Source: Harmothoe impar (lineage: Eukaryota; Annelida; Polychaeta; Phyllodocida; Polynoidae). From it: a DNA stretch of 64,000 bases. The position numbers and the translations under genes are program-made. The notes beneath the pieces were generated by a model. It had not been told where the DNA came from and ran no database searches. It saw nothing but the letters and a program-made list of their open reading frames with translations. The stretch is taken from assembly GCA_947462335.1 (NCBI GenBank), contig OX381704.1:20290442-20354441 (forward strand), in the 5' to 3' direction. This document shows, in pieces, positions 41,211 through 53,460 of the stretch. Every line of letters starts with the position of its first letter. Position 1 is the first letter of the stretch.

Positions 41211-42940
41211 TGTGCCCTCCGTGTCTATTGGTGTCACTTATTGTGTGAATAAGTACTGAAGAATTTGCCTATCAATGAAAATAAAGATAATTGTAAATCT
41301 AACTACACGTGTATATATATATGGGTTCAAGTTATGTTGTTTGGGAATACATCAGTATTATTATGCATTTGTGATGGTTTTCATATATACCCGGCAGGTG
41401 CACTACACTCTTCCTGATAGGCCTATGACTCTCATTATGACCATGTTATCAATGAAAATGACCAGTGATGTAACGGCACCTATGACAAGTTATATGCAAG
41501 TTATATAGAGGGTATCCACTTGGTATGCTTAGTCCGATGCACACACATCGAGTTATCGTTATCATTTAAACACTCCAACACACAGGAACTGCTATGCCGG
41601 GTACCCAGCTAACAAAAAAAACACGTTATTTTACGTCAAAATAGCGTTTTAAAACTTTAGATAACGTTATACCATAGTAAGGAGCCTTAGAGAAACGTTA
41701 TAACGTTATAAAATGTTGTACAACGTTTTTTTGTTTACTGGGTATAGACAGAGGCCCGAGAGAATCTTTCAGAGAGTAAGGCATTCGGTGTTGAATTTGT
41801 CAGAAACATGCAAGAAGGTTTCAAGCCAAATGGAAAATTTCTTCATAACCAAATCTTTTCTATTTTTATAGGGGCGTAGAGCCTCAGTAGTAGAGGTTAG
41901 AGTGATCAGGACTCTTAATGGCAAAGCTGTGGCTCGATCCCTTTCATTAATAAATGTATGACACTATGGTACCGGTAGAGGTCGATATCGACAACTTGTG
42001 AGGGTTTCCTTCAGGCCTGGGAGAAGCTCCAAAAGAGGTGGATCTAGGTCAATTCATTGACAGAATAGAGCCTCTGACCCGTGTCTGGGCGTTTCTTTTT
42101 ATGGCACAGCCTAAAAACGGCGCTGTGACTAGTAGGGGATTCTTACAATGGATCTGGATCAATGAGATACTCTGTAGGCCTACTGTCTGTAATGTAGCTG
42201 ATCAGTTGGTATATACATGCAGTAGGCTACCTACCGAGGCCATAACCCATATCGGGTAGGAGCCATCGGGTAGGGTCTTTCAGATAAAATAGCAAGCTTT
42301 TATGGTGTGACTGTAAAAGTGTATATCAATCAGCGACATACAGACACTGTACTATATATATCCCTGGTTGACAAAAGGTAGGAAATCTTGATGTTTTGGT
42401 AAATCATCTGTAGCAATCAAACATAATTTAATACGACAATGCCAGCCAAAAAAATAGGGAAAGTGGCATCTCTAGTGACAGGAAAATCTAAATAAAATCT
42501 TAATGCCTACCTTTTTTTTATAGAATTCCAAACGTCAACACAGTGTGAGTGTCTCAACCTGTGTGACCTGGTATTACCGTACAATTGTACTGAATGAGAT
42601 CCTATATACCTCTTTGGCAGATTTTGCAACTATTGGCCTATGCCAAGACCTTTTCACCAATGCCTGTTGCAAAAGCCTGCCTGCTTTAGATAATGTATAA
42701 GATCTATACCCAGGATAGACTTGTCCCAGGCACCTGAGGTGGTGTGAAAGCCTGTCACAATACACGTGCATGTACAGTAGCAGGTACATGTAGTAACAGA
42801 CTAGGCACCTGTGCCAAGCAATGAACCAGTGAGCGATCAGTCTAGGCACATTGAGAGCTAAATGCAAGTGAGACTAGGATGCAGAGGTCTTTCACTCTTT
42901 ATATATAAATGGAGGGGAGGTTTGGTGGGATGGGTAGAAT
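41211..42940. other. upstream intergenic region with two foldback elements
   Basis: 41602-41744 is a foldback with ends TACCCAGCTAACAAAAAAA and GTTTACTGGGTA and inner AACGTTATAACGTTATA palindromes. 42362-42476 resembles 34755-34905. No clear TATA box or initiator was seen near the PARP-like start, and no ORF with protein-like character. Confidence 0.6.
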
Positions 42941-42942
42941 AG

Positions 42943-43700
42943 TTGAATCAGCATCGCGTGGTGCAAGACGCACCAACAAGCAGAGACACGTCCACGGTAA
43001 AAACTGTCCCCGTGGGGGAGGAGTGGCACCACAACAACGCCTTGAGGCCGTGCACTGACCTGACACAGGCCGTCACAGGCCGCACACCCCGGCCGGGGCA
43101 CGCTCTGCACGGCCCCGCCCACCCCCCGACCCGAGACGGCCCCTCCCATCCCCTACTTTAACTCCCAACTTTAACCAATCATAATGGTTACAGTGCATTT
43201 TGTGGTTCATAGAGATTTTGACTAGCGTTACTACATGTTGTGTAGGTCTGCTTGTATTGGCAGAATGGAGGATTGCACCACACCATGGGGCTGTCTGGAG
43301 GATCGGCAGCCACTGGAGGCGTTCGGCGCACGGTACCGTGTGCGCATCTATCCATGTCAACAAACCGCCATGTTGTCGGTCGGTTTGCACGGGAAAATCG
43401 TCAAAAATACGGCCTTTTGGGGCTGCAAGAATGTAAATGCATCACGAGGGTTGTTCCTACCTGTATGTCAGCGACATACAATCCGCGATCGGCAGCAGTC
43501 AGAGGCTGTCAGAGGGTGTAAAGACGACGATCCGAGTTGGATCCTTTCCGGCCGGTGCTTTGCTTGCAACCACAGACGGGGTCGTGGTAGTTCGTGTGTA
43601 ACACACCAGGTGGCAGGTGGCACGGTTATCCGGCGCACCTTTCCCGCCAGACGCCCAGGCCAGGGCGTTTGCCGTCGCGTCTGGGGCTAACCGTACATAC
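42943..43700 (+). other. GC-rich island with an unassigned Cys-rich ORF
   Basis: CpG-rich DNA unlike its AT-rich surroundings. The plus-strand frame 43235-43690 could give 151 residues; its inner ATG (AGAATGGAGG at 43264) starts MEDCTTPWGC and the product is Cys/Arg-rich (12 Cys). I do not recognise a family. It could be an exon, a promoter-type CpG island, or chance. Minus-strand frames across it are no better. Confidence 0.3.
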
Positions 43701-44080
43701 GACTAAGACGGTACAACTACCAGTAAACAGAAAAGTACCCTTCGCCCCAGAGCTAGTCTGGGGCAAGCCGTTTGTAAAATTCAATTAACTCGAAGTTTCA
43801 ATTTCTAATTATTCGAAAATCTAGTTGTTCAAATACTGTGAGCTATCATAATACACTATGTATAGATGGTTTAAGCCTACACATTTATCAGGGACCAATG
43901 GAGAAAATTGATTGCAGGCAACCCAACCCTAGATTTTAAAAAAAAGAAAAAAGGGCCGTCCCTAGCATTTTCCCCCGATTATGGGAAATTTAGTGAAAGG
44001 TCCTGACCCATATATAACTCAATGTCTAACTGCAGGAAATTGCTTTTTGACATGAATACGTCCCTATCTATATCCTGATA

Positions 44081-44231
44081 AGGGAGTGTTCGTTATTTTA
44101 TTAATTAGCCTACAGGGGGGAGGGTGGTGAGATTTCGCGCGGAGGCACAAAAAATGTTTATCCCCCCCCTGGAGAGCACGTAAAATGTTTACCCCCCCCC
44201 CCCCCCTGTAACTAATAAATGAACACTCCCT
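44081..44231. mobile_element. AGGGAGTGTTC-family foldback, copy 1
   Basis: Ends AGGGAGTGTTCGTTATTTTA and TAATAAATGAACACTCCCT. G- and C-runs flank a centre with GAGATTTCGCGCGGAGG. The same family recurs at 58854-59605, 59997-60304 and 61425-61699. Confidence 0.85.
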
Positions 44232-46416
44232 AAGTAATATTAGGAAAAAATCAGACCTACCTTAATTTTTGGACCACACCTGCCCTTGTGAAACCCCTTA
44301 CTTTCACATCCCCTTAAAGTTATTTAGTTTATTGTTATTTGGAGGGGGACCGGATAGACCAAACCACACAACCACAACCACCTATATCAACTGTTTGATT
44401 TGCTTGTTTTGTCGGATGTACTTATAATGCATTAATTGTGCTGAATAGCGCTGTTGAATTGGATATACAAATGCACACGTTGCTGAGAAGGTCACAAAAT
44501 GACATATTATCTGTCGAAATTTAATAAGGCTAATTATCAATCACATTGAAAATCCATAGATTGAAAGGGTTAGTCAGTGCAGACTATTCTAGGTTGGTCA
44601 TATGAGTGTTAGTCATAATGGCAAAGTTATATTCAAAAATAACCGAGGGGTCAGTCAGTAGTGGCTAACCAAGGTTCATCATTGGTGTGTTGTATTTGTA
44701 TACCACTAGTTGGGGCCACCTGTCATGACCACTCGGTGGCTCCCCCTGGAAATAAAAAGACTAAGGTGGGTTGGTCAGTACTGACCAACCTGACAATAAT
44801 AACTGACCTAGGTTGGTCGTATAGGGAGCCAAAAAATGACTAACTAGCTTAGGCACTAGTGACTGAGAGGTTGGGCGTATAGGGAGCCTAGGAATATCAG
44901 TGCACTTGGAAGTGACACACATATATTTCTATTATCCCATAGAACATCGTGATTCGAATCACCCATGGACAAACACTATGAACTACTATGAGATAAATAT
45001 TATACGGACACTGCTACTTGTTAGCCACTCTATAGTTGATAGTACAATTTATTTGTTGTAGTCATTCTCTTGTCAATATTCTTGGAGAACACCGACGTTT
45101 TGGTTCAGTTACAATTGAAAACATCACATGACTTGCTCTGTAATACTTTGTAATAAAAGAGTCTCGTTTAGAGCTCACTGAAACGAAAACACCTATGGTT
45201 ATACATTGTACTGCCAGATGGGATACCCCGGGCATGCACAACTGAATAGGCTACATATTGCAGAATATATATGTATGGCTTTGTCCAGTGGCCTCGGATA
45301 ATCGAGTCGGCTTACTTGTATTCAGAGAGATCCCCAATACATGACGACAAGGTGCATGCCTGTTTGGGCAGCGGTTCTCTCTATAGGAGCGCAGGGGATG
45401 ATCTGGATTTGAGAAACATTGGACTGGAGGTAGTTCATCCTACTTCCCCCATCACAACCCTAGAAGGGTATTCTGAGGAATTATTCAGTCTTTGGTTAAA
45501 CAGAGCGATAAAGGTGTGTTCATTAATCAATAACAGGTGTATGATGAACATGCTTACGCCCCCTCCCTCACTCAAGAATATAACAACCTGTTACCAACAG
45601 CATAATACGAATTCCCGGAGATATGAATTACAAGCAATATGTGATATGGGATTATAGAACTACGGGGCATGGGACGTGGGGACAGGGGGTGTGGGGACAG
45701 GGTATGTGAAGACAGGGTATATGGGACGTAGGGTGCGGGGGGAGGGGGGCATAGAATATATATGGGGATGCATCGTATATGGGATGTGGGGACATAATGA
45801 TTATATCCATGGGATGTGTGGACATGGAATTTTGGGATACGGAATGTGGGTACATAATGATATAAAAGTGCCTATTCATGGGTAAAACTCGACACAGCAT
45901 GTATAGAAACCCCTCGGATATACAACTCTTCCAATACACACCCGGTCCTTACCCTCCAATACACGCAAAATCACACCGACTGGTACGGAAACCCTCTCAT
46001 AGTACGCACATGGGTATATCCTCAGTCCCAGCGCCTCCAAGAAAATGAACAGGAGGAAATTTATAAATATATGATTTATTTGATTCAATTACAAAAACAG
46101 GTATTTTGTTACACAAATAGTTAAACATTAAAGTTATATACATACTTCCCCCATCGCTCGGTGGGGCTGGGGCGCATCCCACTCAGCCTGCGGCTTCGTG
46201 GGATACTGCCCCAGCCCCACCTCGGGGGGAACGATACCAAAATATCCTCTGGCCATGGGCCTTTGTCTATGTATATGTACAGATCTTAATACCCGAATCT
46301 CCATATATGATATAAGAAGTGTATACTGGGTATTACTTGTTGGATCCACCAAGCCTTTGATCAACTCAATTTTTGGGCCTGTCAGTCGCATAAAACTGTA
46401 CATTTCGTCTTTAGAA
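44232..46416. other. intergenic, repeats only
   Basis: 44560-44880 has repeated GGTTGGTCAGT and GACCTAGGTTGGTCGTATAG segments in both orientations. 45660-45860 is a loose tandem array of GGGATGTGGGGACAT. No supported gene. Confidence 0.6.
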
Positions 46417-46670
46417 AGGCCAAAAGAAAGAGAGGTTTATTTCAGGTAACATGGGCAGAAAATGTAGGGTCGGTATACCTATAGGTCGGATTTTTTAAAC
46501 TTTATTTTTAACATAAAAATACCAGCCGGCCGGTCCGAATACCATCATATATTGACCAAAAAAAGGGTAAAAATATGGAAATTTCTTCAAAATTGCATAA
46601 AAAGACGTAGGGTCGGCCCTGTTTTGATGTCGGGTGACCTGAAACAAACCTTTTTTTTTCGTTTTGCCTA
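46417..46670. mobile_element. foldback element, AAGGCCAAAAGAAA ends, copy 1
   Basis: Left end AAGGCCAAAAGAAAGAGAGG, right end CCTTTTTTTTTCGTTTTGCC. Inner paired boxes are TTTCAGGTAACATGGG against GGTGACCTGAAA, and TAGGGTCGG in each half. Second copy at 50790-51115. Confidence 0.8.
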
Positions 46671-46739
46671 ATTTAGGCAGGGGCGGACCCAGGAATTTGA
46701 AAAGGGGTGTCCACCAAATACCAGAGTACCGAAAAGGTA

Positions 46740-46885
46740 ACACAGTGCTTTAAACAACTTTTGCGAGCAACTCGTCAGTGCTTTATCCATGCATGCATCA
46801 TGCTGGCCTGAATCAATGCAGCACCCGCGAGCTACTCGCCGTGCAGCACCACTGCGTAGGCGCATCTTGACCACAAATAGACATG
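46740..46885. repeat. GCATCATG-family repeat, diverged
   Basis: Contains AGCAACTCGTCAGTGCTTTA, CCATGCATGCATCATGCTGG and CAATGCAGCACCCGCGAGCT. Lies just downstream of the hypothetical ORF. Confidence 0.65.
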
Positions 46886-46942
46886 ATAATTGAGACATCG
46901 TATGGTTCTAAATTTAAAAGGCTAGCGTTCCTCCATGTTCTG

Positions 46943-47491
46943 TCAATAACAGTCCACCTCCTGGCTGAGGGAGGTGGTGGGTGCCCGCACCGAGCCTTCC
47001 GGTGTGTAGAAGGCTTTATGAGAGTCTATAAAGACTTCCATATTGTTCCAGGCATACTCCTCCAGGGCGCGGGCGTTGCCCTCCTCCGCCCACCCCGCCG
47101 TCCTGCTCCGCTTGGCGGCGCTGGTGGCCGTGGGACGCGACAGACGCTCAATCAGTGACGTCATAGCGGGAGGGCGCGACGGCTTGAGGCGACCGGAACT
47201 GGCTCTGGTGGGCGCGGGCTGGTCGGTTCCGGTGATGGCGGCGGTGGGCGCGGTGTTGGGCGGCCTGGGGGTGCCTGCCTTACCGGCCTGCAGCTTACCG
47301 GAAGTGACGTAGCCGTAGGCGTAGCTGGAGCTGTAGGTGGAGGCAGAGCCGTACTGGTGGGGGCGCGGCGCCGGAAGTTTGTAGCCCGCCGGGATAGACT
47401 TCTGCCGCTCCATCAAGTTCCTCCTGGCGAAGTTAGGTCTGCGCGGGAATCCGCCGGACAACTTCTCAAAGTAGTCAACCATAGTGTTCAA
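46943..47491 (-). CDS. hypothetical protein, 182 residues, GC-rich single ORF
   Basis: Start ATG 47491, or more likely 47482 (MVDYFEKLSGGF). The DNA is strongly GC-rich against AT-rich flanks, which supports real coding. The N-terminus is ordered and basic (RRPNFARRNLMERQKSIPAG), the middle is Ser/Tyr then Pro/Ala/Thr-rich and probably disordered, and the C-terminus is ordered and acidic (ALEEYAWNNMEVFIDSHKAF), ending EVDCY before TGA. No signal peptide, membrane segment or known domain. It may be an intronless gene or the coding part of a longer one. I do not recognise the family. Confidence 0.6.
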   Translation of the reverse strand: MNTMVDYFEKLSGGFPRRPNFARRNLMERQKSIPAGYKLPAPRPHQYGSASTYSSSYAYGYVTSGKLQAGKAGTPRPPNTAPTAAITGTDQPAPTRASSGRLKPSRPPAMTSLIERLSRPTATSAAKRSRTAGWAEEGNARALEEYAWNNMEVFIDSHKAFYTPEGSVRAPTTSLSQEVDCY

Positions 47492-47499
47492 TTCTTAGT

Positions 47500-50400
47500 T
47501 ATACCCTCTAAAGCTGATAGTTCCTCTATATCAGGCGGATATCGCAATATCGACCACCCCGTTTTGAAATGTCCACGTTGAAGAAAGGCTGATATTCACC
47601 AAGAGAAGTTTGCGAGGTAGGTCCGACAGATCCAATCTGTTCCTCTAGATGAGATGTGTGTCATCCAAATATTATTACAAAGGAGCTGAATTTATAACCT
47701 GTCCAACGTGTAGGGTGTGAAATATCCAATACCAGTAGATACATAGGAAGTGATATCAGTAAATCCTATATTTCCGCAATAACCCAACAGTCTGTTATTT
47801 CAATTGAAATATCAATCCCAATTGAAGCTGCTAGAATTTCCAAATCAGTTATTCTGGTAGTATTGTGTAGGGCCCCATACCTACTACCAACGTGTGTAGT
47901 GTCTGTGGATGTTCTGCCCAGTTCAAGCATTAACGCCTTCCTTACAGTTCCACTAAGTCAAGGGTTTAAGTGTACCCGAGGAAAATAAACATGAGTCGGG
48001 GTAATCAAGAGATTTAGACATGTAGGGATCAGTCAGCAATGGTGTTGCACTGCAGACTTACTGCCCAATCTGGGGGCTTTAGGAGTGTTTTGTAGATTTT
48101 ACCTTAGATATCATGTCGGATAAGCCGTCATTATTCTCAGGGGGCAGTAGAGAAAATCCATAGGCCTACATACAAGGGGAAAGTTCTCTCGTGAGTCAGT
48201 TTCTTTCTTTAACTGAATATACCTACACTGTGTATGAAATACATGCATAATGTAGGGTAGATTCACCACGCACGGACGCTCATTGGCAGTGGCAATGTCA
48301 GGGTGTAATTTCGTCATATCTTTTGAAGGTCTCTAAATGATTGTTTCTTTTTCTTAATTAATATGTCTTTGTTACTATGGACGTCAGAATACATATAAAT
48401 TTCCATCTAGCTCATAATATATATCTTAATTATATGTAGATTAAACAGGCAGATTTATGTCACAACACTCCTGTCTGACTTAAGATACCATTTAATTTGA
48501 CATATCAGACATTAGCTCCTCACCCTAAAACAGGCCCATTTGAGGACCTGATTTGATAATACATAGATATATTATTAGCTTAAAGACATGCAATTTCCTT
48601 TGTTGTTAAGAAAACACCTGAATTCTATTGTGATGCCCATACAAATTTCAAATAGTTTGGGATGAATTATGCTTTTTAATGCTAAAGGTGTCCGACATGA
48701 CTTATGTGTCCGTCTTTGGGTGAATCTACTAGTACCCTATAATGAGTACAGGAAGTAAAGCCACTAAGAAACATTGGTTTCTCAGCACTGCATTGCGCGC
48801 GTCATCAAAATCGGTCTTTGAGAATAACCTGTTTCCCCTTTTCTTTTTGCAAGTTTTTTTTTATGAATAAAACAAAATCGATAAATTATTGATATGACAA
48901 AAATCGATAAATTATTAGCATATTTGGTATCAAATTAAAGCGTATACTGTTAGTAATGCAGTTGGCTCTGAATAACATTTGCTCAACATTTAATAATCAA
49001 TAAACTCTTAACTACCAAAATGTAAAATTTGATCACAGAAAGTCTTTACACTTGCTATATGCATATGTACATGTTTTGGCCCCTCAGTATAAGGATATGA
49101 AACTAAAAAACGCCCTCGTCATATTTTTTCAGTTCTTGGTGATGAGAAAGTATTCTTTTTGAGTGGCCTAATTGTTCCCAGATATAAATCTCACTGTTAG
49201 GCTTAGGTGAAACTGAAGATGACATAGGTTCCATGCTGTAAATGTGATGACATTTTTCAAGTTAACTGTAGGCCTATTTTTAAACAGAATTAGAGTGAAT
49301 AGAAAGAAAACCCCATAATATGGCTGCATACATGTAATGGAGCGTGACTGGAGAATATATAGAACCGTGTCGTATTGTATATATATATATACCTAGACAA
49401 ATGACAACGCCCATTCATGCTGTCTCTGAATTATTTCACGAGTGGGGGCTGGGGCCATGGCATATCCCACAAAGCTGCAGGCTGAGTCGGATGTGCCCCA
49501 GCTCCCATGAGTGATTATGACCACATTGTGTTCAAGGGGGGCATTGAATACGGCCCTTCCAGTGCATTTTGTTCTCAAGCATAGTAAATCCTGTATTTCA
49601 AAAGGATAAATGTATATAATTAGGCTGTATGCATTGGTCAAGTAATACAAACACACTGAAATGGGTTTCAGATCAACTATGTTTATTCTGCCACACTGTA
49701 GCGGAAAATCTATCCTTTGTCTAGTCGAGATAAACTCGTCAACTTAAAAAGACAGCAACTGTGCATCATAAAGATACAATCAAACAATATAATACATGGT
49801 TTCATGATTTTGATAATGTCCCCCATATCAATTTATGAATGTTGCAGTTAAGAATAGCTAATACAAAGTACATCTTTGTAAAGGTGCCCTAGCACACGTC
49901 TTAAATACATAGTTATGGAAGTACATGTATATGCGTAGCTACATAAGATAATGAACACTTGCGGTGTCTAATCAGACTTTTATAACATACATGTATAATG
50001 TAATATTTACACAATGACCTTATTTAGGCCAAATATAGGCCAAATTAAAAGAAAGGCTTGTTTCCACGATATTATAACACGATCCGAAAGGTTGCGGCAT
50101 ATGTAAACATTTTCTTAAGAAGACCGTTTGCTCACAGATCTCTGTTGTGGGATTTTCTTTGACAAACAGCATAAACACAAAAGGGAGGTTTGGGGAAAAA
50201 CTCTGGTACTTAGCCTAGATCGTAGAAAATACGTACCAGGTAGACACATAAAATATATTGAAATAGCATAATATAGCCTGAGACCAACTCTGCTCTGTTG
50301 AGTAGTCGGGTGACTGGGAACAAGCTCTGTTATACAATGTGACACTATAATTGTTTAGCTGCATGTTTGAAATATAAAATGATCTCAGTACAAAACCCCT

Positions 50401-50789
50401 TCTTCAGGACAACCTAGTTACAGCTCTATCTCTGATGTAAGTATATACGTATAATGATGTGGTATAGCAGTGGCTTAGACAGTATGCTATCTTAAATACT
50501 CGTTTGATTTAAAGCTTATCGATATTATTCTGAGAGTCAACGGATTTGCCATGTATTTTATTGTCGCGAATTTGCAATTTTTGAAGATCGAAGATCAAAT
50601 ATTTTATTCACTTTTGTATCTTATCACCTAATTTTGATAACACGGTAGTATATTTATATATTTAAAGTATGAATAACTGTATTGAAGAATCGGAGATGAC
50701 ACTACATGTATCTGTACTCCCCAGAATATCCGAAATTTTGAAAATGTTAAAGATTTCACAAGAACCTTTCCCTGAAATATGGATATAAT
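47500..50789. other. AT-rich intergenic region, nothing recognised
   Basis: No ORF with protein-like composition, RNA gene or clear repeat was seen in 3.3 kb. A short AT run (ATATATATATATA) lies near 49380. Confidence 0.6.
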
Positions 50790-51115
50790 AAGGCCAAAAG
50801 AAATAAAAGGTGTGTTTCAGATTACATGGTCTGAAAATCTAGGGCAGGTAGGTCGGATTTTAGATTTTTTTAAAAAAATTTCTTTTACCTTTGGCCTGTA
50901 AAGTACCTAGAAATTGACTCGCAAACTTGAATACTGACTAGCCAATGACCGCATCGACTAGTGAATTATCAGAGCGACTCGTAAATTGCCCCAAAATGGC
51001 CTAAAGTAAAAATAGATTTTCAAAATTGGATGTAAATGTCTAGGGTCGGCCCTGTTTTGCTAAGTAGGGTCGGGTAACCTGAAACATACACGCTTTTTAA
51101 AAAAAATTTGGCCTA
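50790..51115. mobile_element. foldback element, AAGGCCAAAAGAAA ends, copy 2
   Basis: Left TAAGGCCAAAAGAAATAAAA, right TTTTAAAAAAAATTTGGCC, with the same inner boxes as 46417-46670 (TTTCAGATTACATGG, GGGTAACCTGAAAC, TAGGGTCGGCCCTGTTTTG). It lies about 60 bp from the stop of the zinc-finger exon. Confidence 0.8.
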
Positions 51116-51177
51116 AGATAAGAATGATGCAAGGGAGAACCAAGATGAATGTCATCCATCTTGCGAAACTGTGGTAT

Positions 51178-51913
51178 CTATTGAAGCTGCTCTTTCTGGC
51201 ATTTTCTAGAGTGACTCCTTAAGTAGTCCTGCCTTTCAAAAACGGAGCCACACTCTGTACAAACTATCTCCTCCCTTGGCTTGTGCTTTTGTTTCACATG
51301 CCTTGATAGGTTTGATGTCTGCGTGTACGTCAAGCCACAGAAGGCACACGTGAAGCAGCCTTTAGCATGACTCTTGGTCTTCCCCCTTTTGGCACCCCGA
51401 GATATTGGTGAAGGATCCTTCCCTGGCCCGGTGTCGTCGCTCTGTCCTTTTGGTGGATCAGTGGTGCCTTCTGCCCCACCTCCAGGTGTATGCTCACTAG
51501 CACCCTCTGCTCCATCCTTGGATGCATCCCCACCAGCAGCTGCTGCCCCATCCTTAGGTCCATACACCACCCGCATGGTGATGCTGTTAATGACCATAGA
51601 CTCAGGAAGGCTCTCTATAAACCTTATAGCCTCCTCCCGGGTGTCAGCCCCCGACCTGTCCAGCACCACACAGTTCTCTTCACAGTTCTCTTCCTCCACA
51701 TCGTCTTCTACGGTCATTACACTGTCCTCCATCTCGTCGTCTCCTGAAGACTCTTTGGTGCCTTGATCCTCCTCCTCCTGCCCCTTGAGCAGACCGCTGG
51801 CAGGTTCTGGGATGTCCACGTCCTGAGGCACGTCCACCACCACCTCATCCCCTACCAGCAGCACGTCTGGGAGGCTTGGGTGCCACAGATCCATCCTCAA
51901 GGCAGCCTGGTGA
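51178..51913 (-). CDS. C2H2 zinc-finger protein, terminal exon
   Basis: The acceptor TTTTGTTTCCAG ends at 51914, and the exon runs to TAG at 51178. The first ATG in the exon (51894, MDLWHPSLPD) may be the start, or the frame may enter from an upstream exon. The protein has an acidic N-terminal half (EEEDQGTKESSGDDEMED, VEEENCEENCVV), a Gly/Asp linker, a basic patch (RGAKRGKTKSHAKG), then finger 1 (CAFCGLTYTQTSNLSRHVKQKH) of C-X2-C-X12-H-X4-H form and finger 2 (CTECGSVFERQDYLRSHSRKC) ending in Cys in place of the last His. Likely a nuclear DNA-binding protein; partners unknown. Confidence 0.82.
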
Positions 51914-52069
51914 CTGGAAACAAAAGATGTGTCACTGTTTACAGGTGTGAATAGTCTTTGAATTACAATGATGAAGGAAAGAACAAAGGGAAAGTGCTGC
52001 CTCAGGTCCATTTTTTTCTAATTTTTATTCTTTATTGATTGCTCATAACGCAATAGACTGCAAGAGCAC

Positions 52070-53460
52070 ATGGAAGGTCACAATTTGTTAACACCAAGCC
52101 AGCATGGATATAGAAAAAAACACTCAACACAGTCAGCCATAAGTGCTCACTTATGTAATATTATTGATAATATCATATTAGATAAACCGACAATATCTCT
52201 TTACTCGTACTACAAAAAAACATTTGACACAATCTCACATCCCATCCTGATTCAAAAACTACAGGAATTAGGACTCACTGAGAACTCATGTATGTGGTAT
52301 AAAAGCTATTCAAGTGGAAGGACACAATGTGTGATTGCTAATGACACAATTTCAAGTAATAGAGACATCATGAATGGGGCACCACAAGGATCAGTGTTGG
52401 GCCCTGTGCTCTTCTCGATATACATAAACTCACTCCCTGACTTACATAATTATGATATAACATTGTATGCAGATGATGCTGTAATTTCTGTGAGGGAAGA
52501 AATGCTGCCCTAACCAAATTATCAACTTGGTGTGTAACTAATAGTCTGACAATAAATGAAAACAAGACAAAATGGATGATCTTTAATAATGTTGACCATA
52601 TAAATCCTGTCTTTTGCATCAATGCAGTAGTTTTAGATAGAGTGTACAGCTTCAAATACATTGGCTTAACCATAGATCCAGAAATGAAATTTATTGAACA
52701 TAGAAAGGAGGTTTCTCGTAACATAAGAGATAAAGTATAATACAACTGGCTAGAGTCAGACCTTTTGTGGAAGAGGATGTTGCCCTAACCATTTATAAGA
52801 CCATGGTACTACCATCATTCGACTGTGTAGACTATATATGGGATTGACTAAACCAGGGGGAAAACCGTGCCTTACAATTGTTACAGAATAAGTATCTGAG
52901 GATTGTTTATAAAGTTCCACTGGAGGAACATCCATTATATACTACAGCACAGTTGCATACCAAAAGTGGATGTCAGGAACTTGCAATTAGAAGAAAAACA
53001 CATTAAATTTTCTAAGCATATGCTGTTTCTAGAGTGGAGAGATATGTAGATAGAAGGGTTTTACCAACAAGGAGACATGTTGGCAGGAGATTATGTGTTC
53101 CAAGATCATTAAAACCAATAGTCATCAGAAGCTGTCTCTGGAGGGCAATCAATGTGTGGAATAGCCTGAAGGCTGAATACACACTGATTGAACACCTTAG
53201 GACCTTTAAAATTAATATAAGGAAGAACTATAAACTCATCTCATCAATTTATTCACCGCTAGTACGTGATGTATGTGATGTATGTTTGATTTCTTTCTCT
53301 GTGACGGTTTACAAGTATTATGACCGGCATGACTGTGAGTTGTTTCTGTATCCAGGTCCCTACATTACATAAAGGGGTCTTGGAGGCAGAATGGCAATGC
53401 GCCGAATCCAATGTATAACACATATGTTATAACTTATACCCAATAAAACACTTAAAAAAA
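52070..53460 (+). pseudogene. 5'-truncated LINE reverse transcriptase, decayed
   Basis: 52070-52513 encodes RT motifs LTPSQHGYRKKHST, FDTISHPILIQKL, GAPQGSVLGPVLFSIYINSL and YADDAV in one frame. Then a frameshift near 52500 moves the frame (LSTWCVTNSLTINENKTKW). Later parts (FKYIGLTIDPEM, LQNKYLRIVYKVP, LKPIVIRSCLWRAINVWNSL) are broken by stops and shifts. The end is AATAAAACACTTAAAAAAA. The motifs fit a CR1/Jockey-type non-LTR element. The endonuclease is missing, so it is a dead 5'-truncated copy. Confidence 0.88.
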
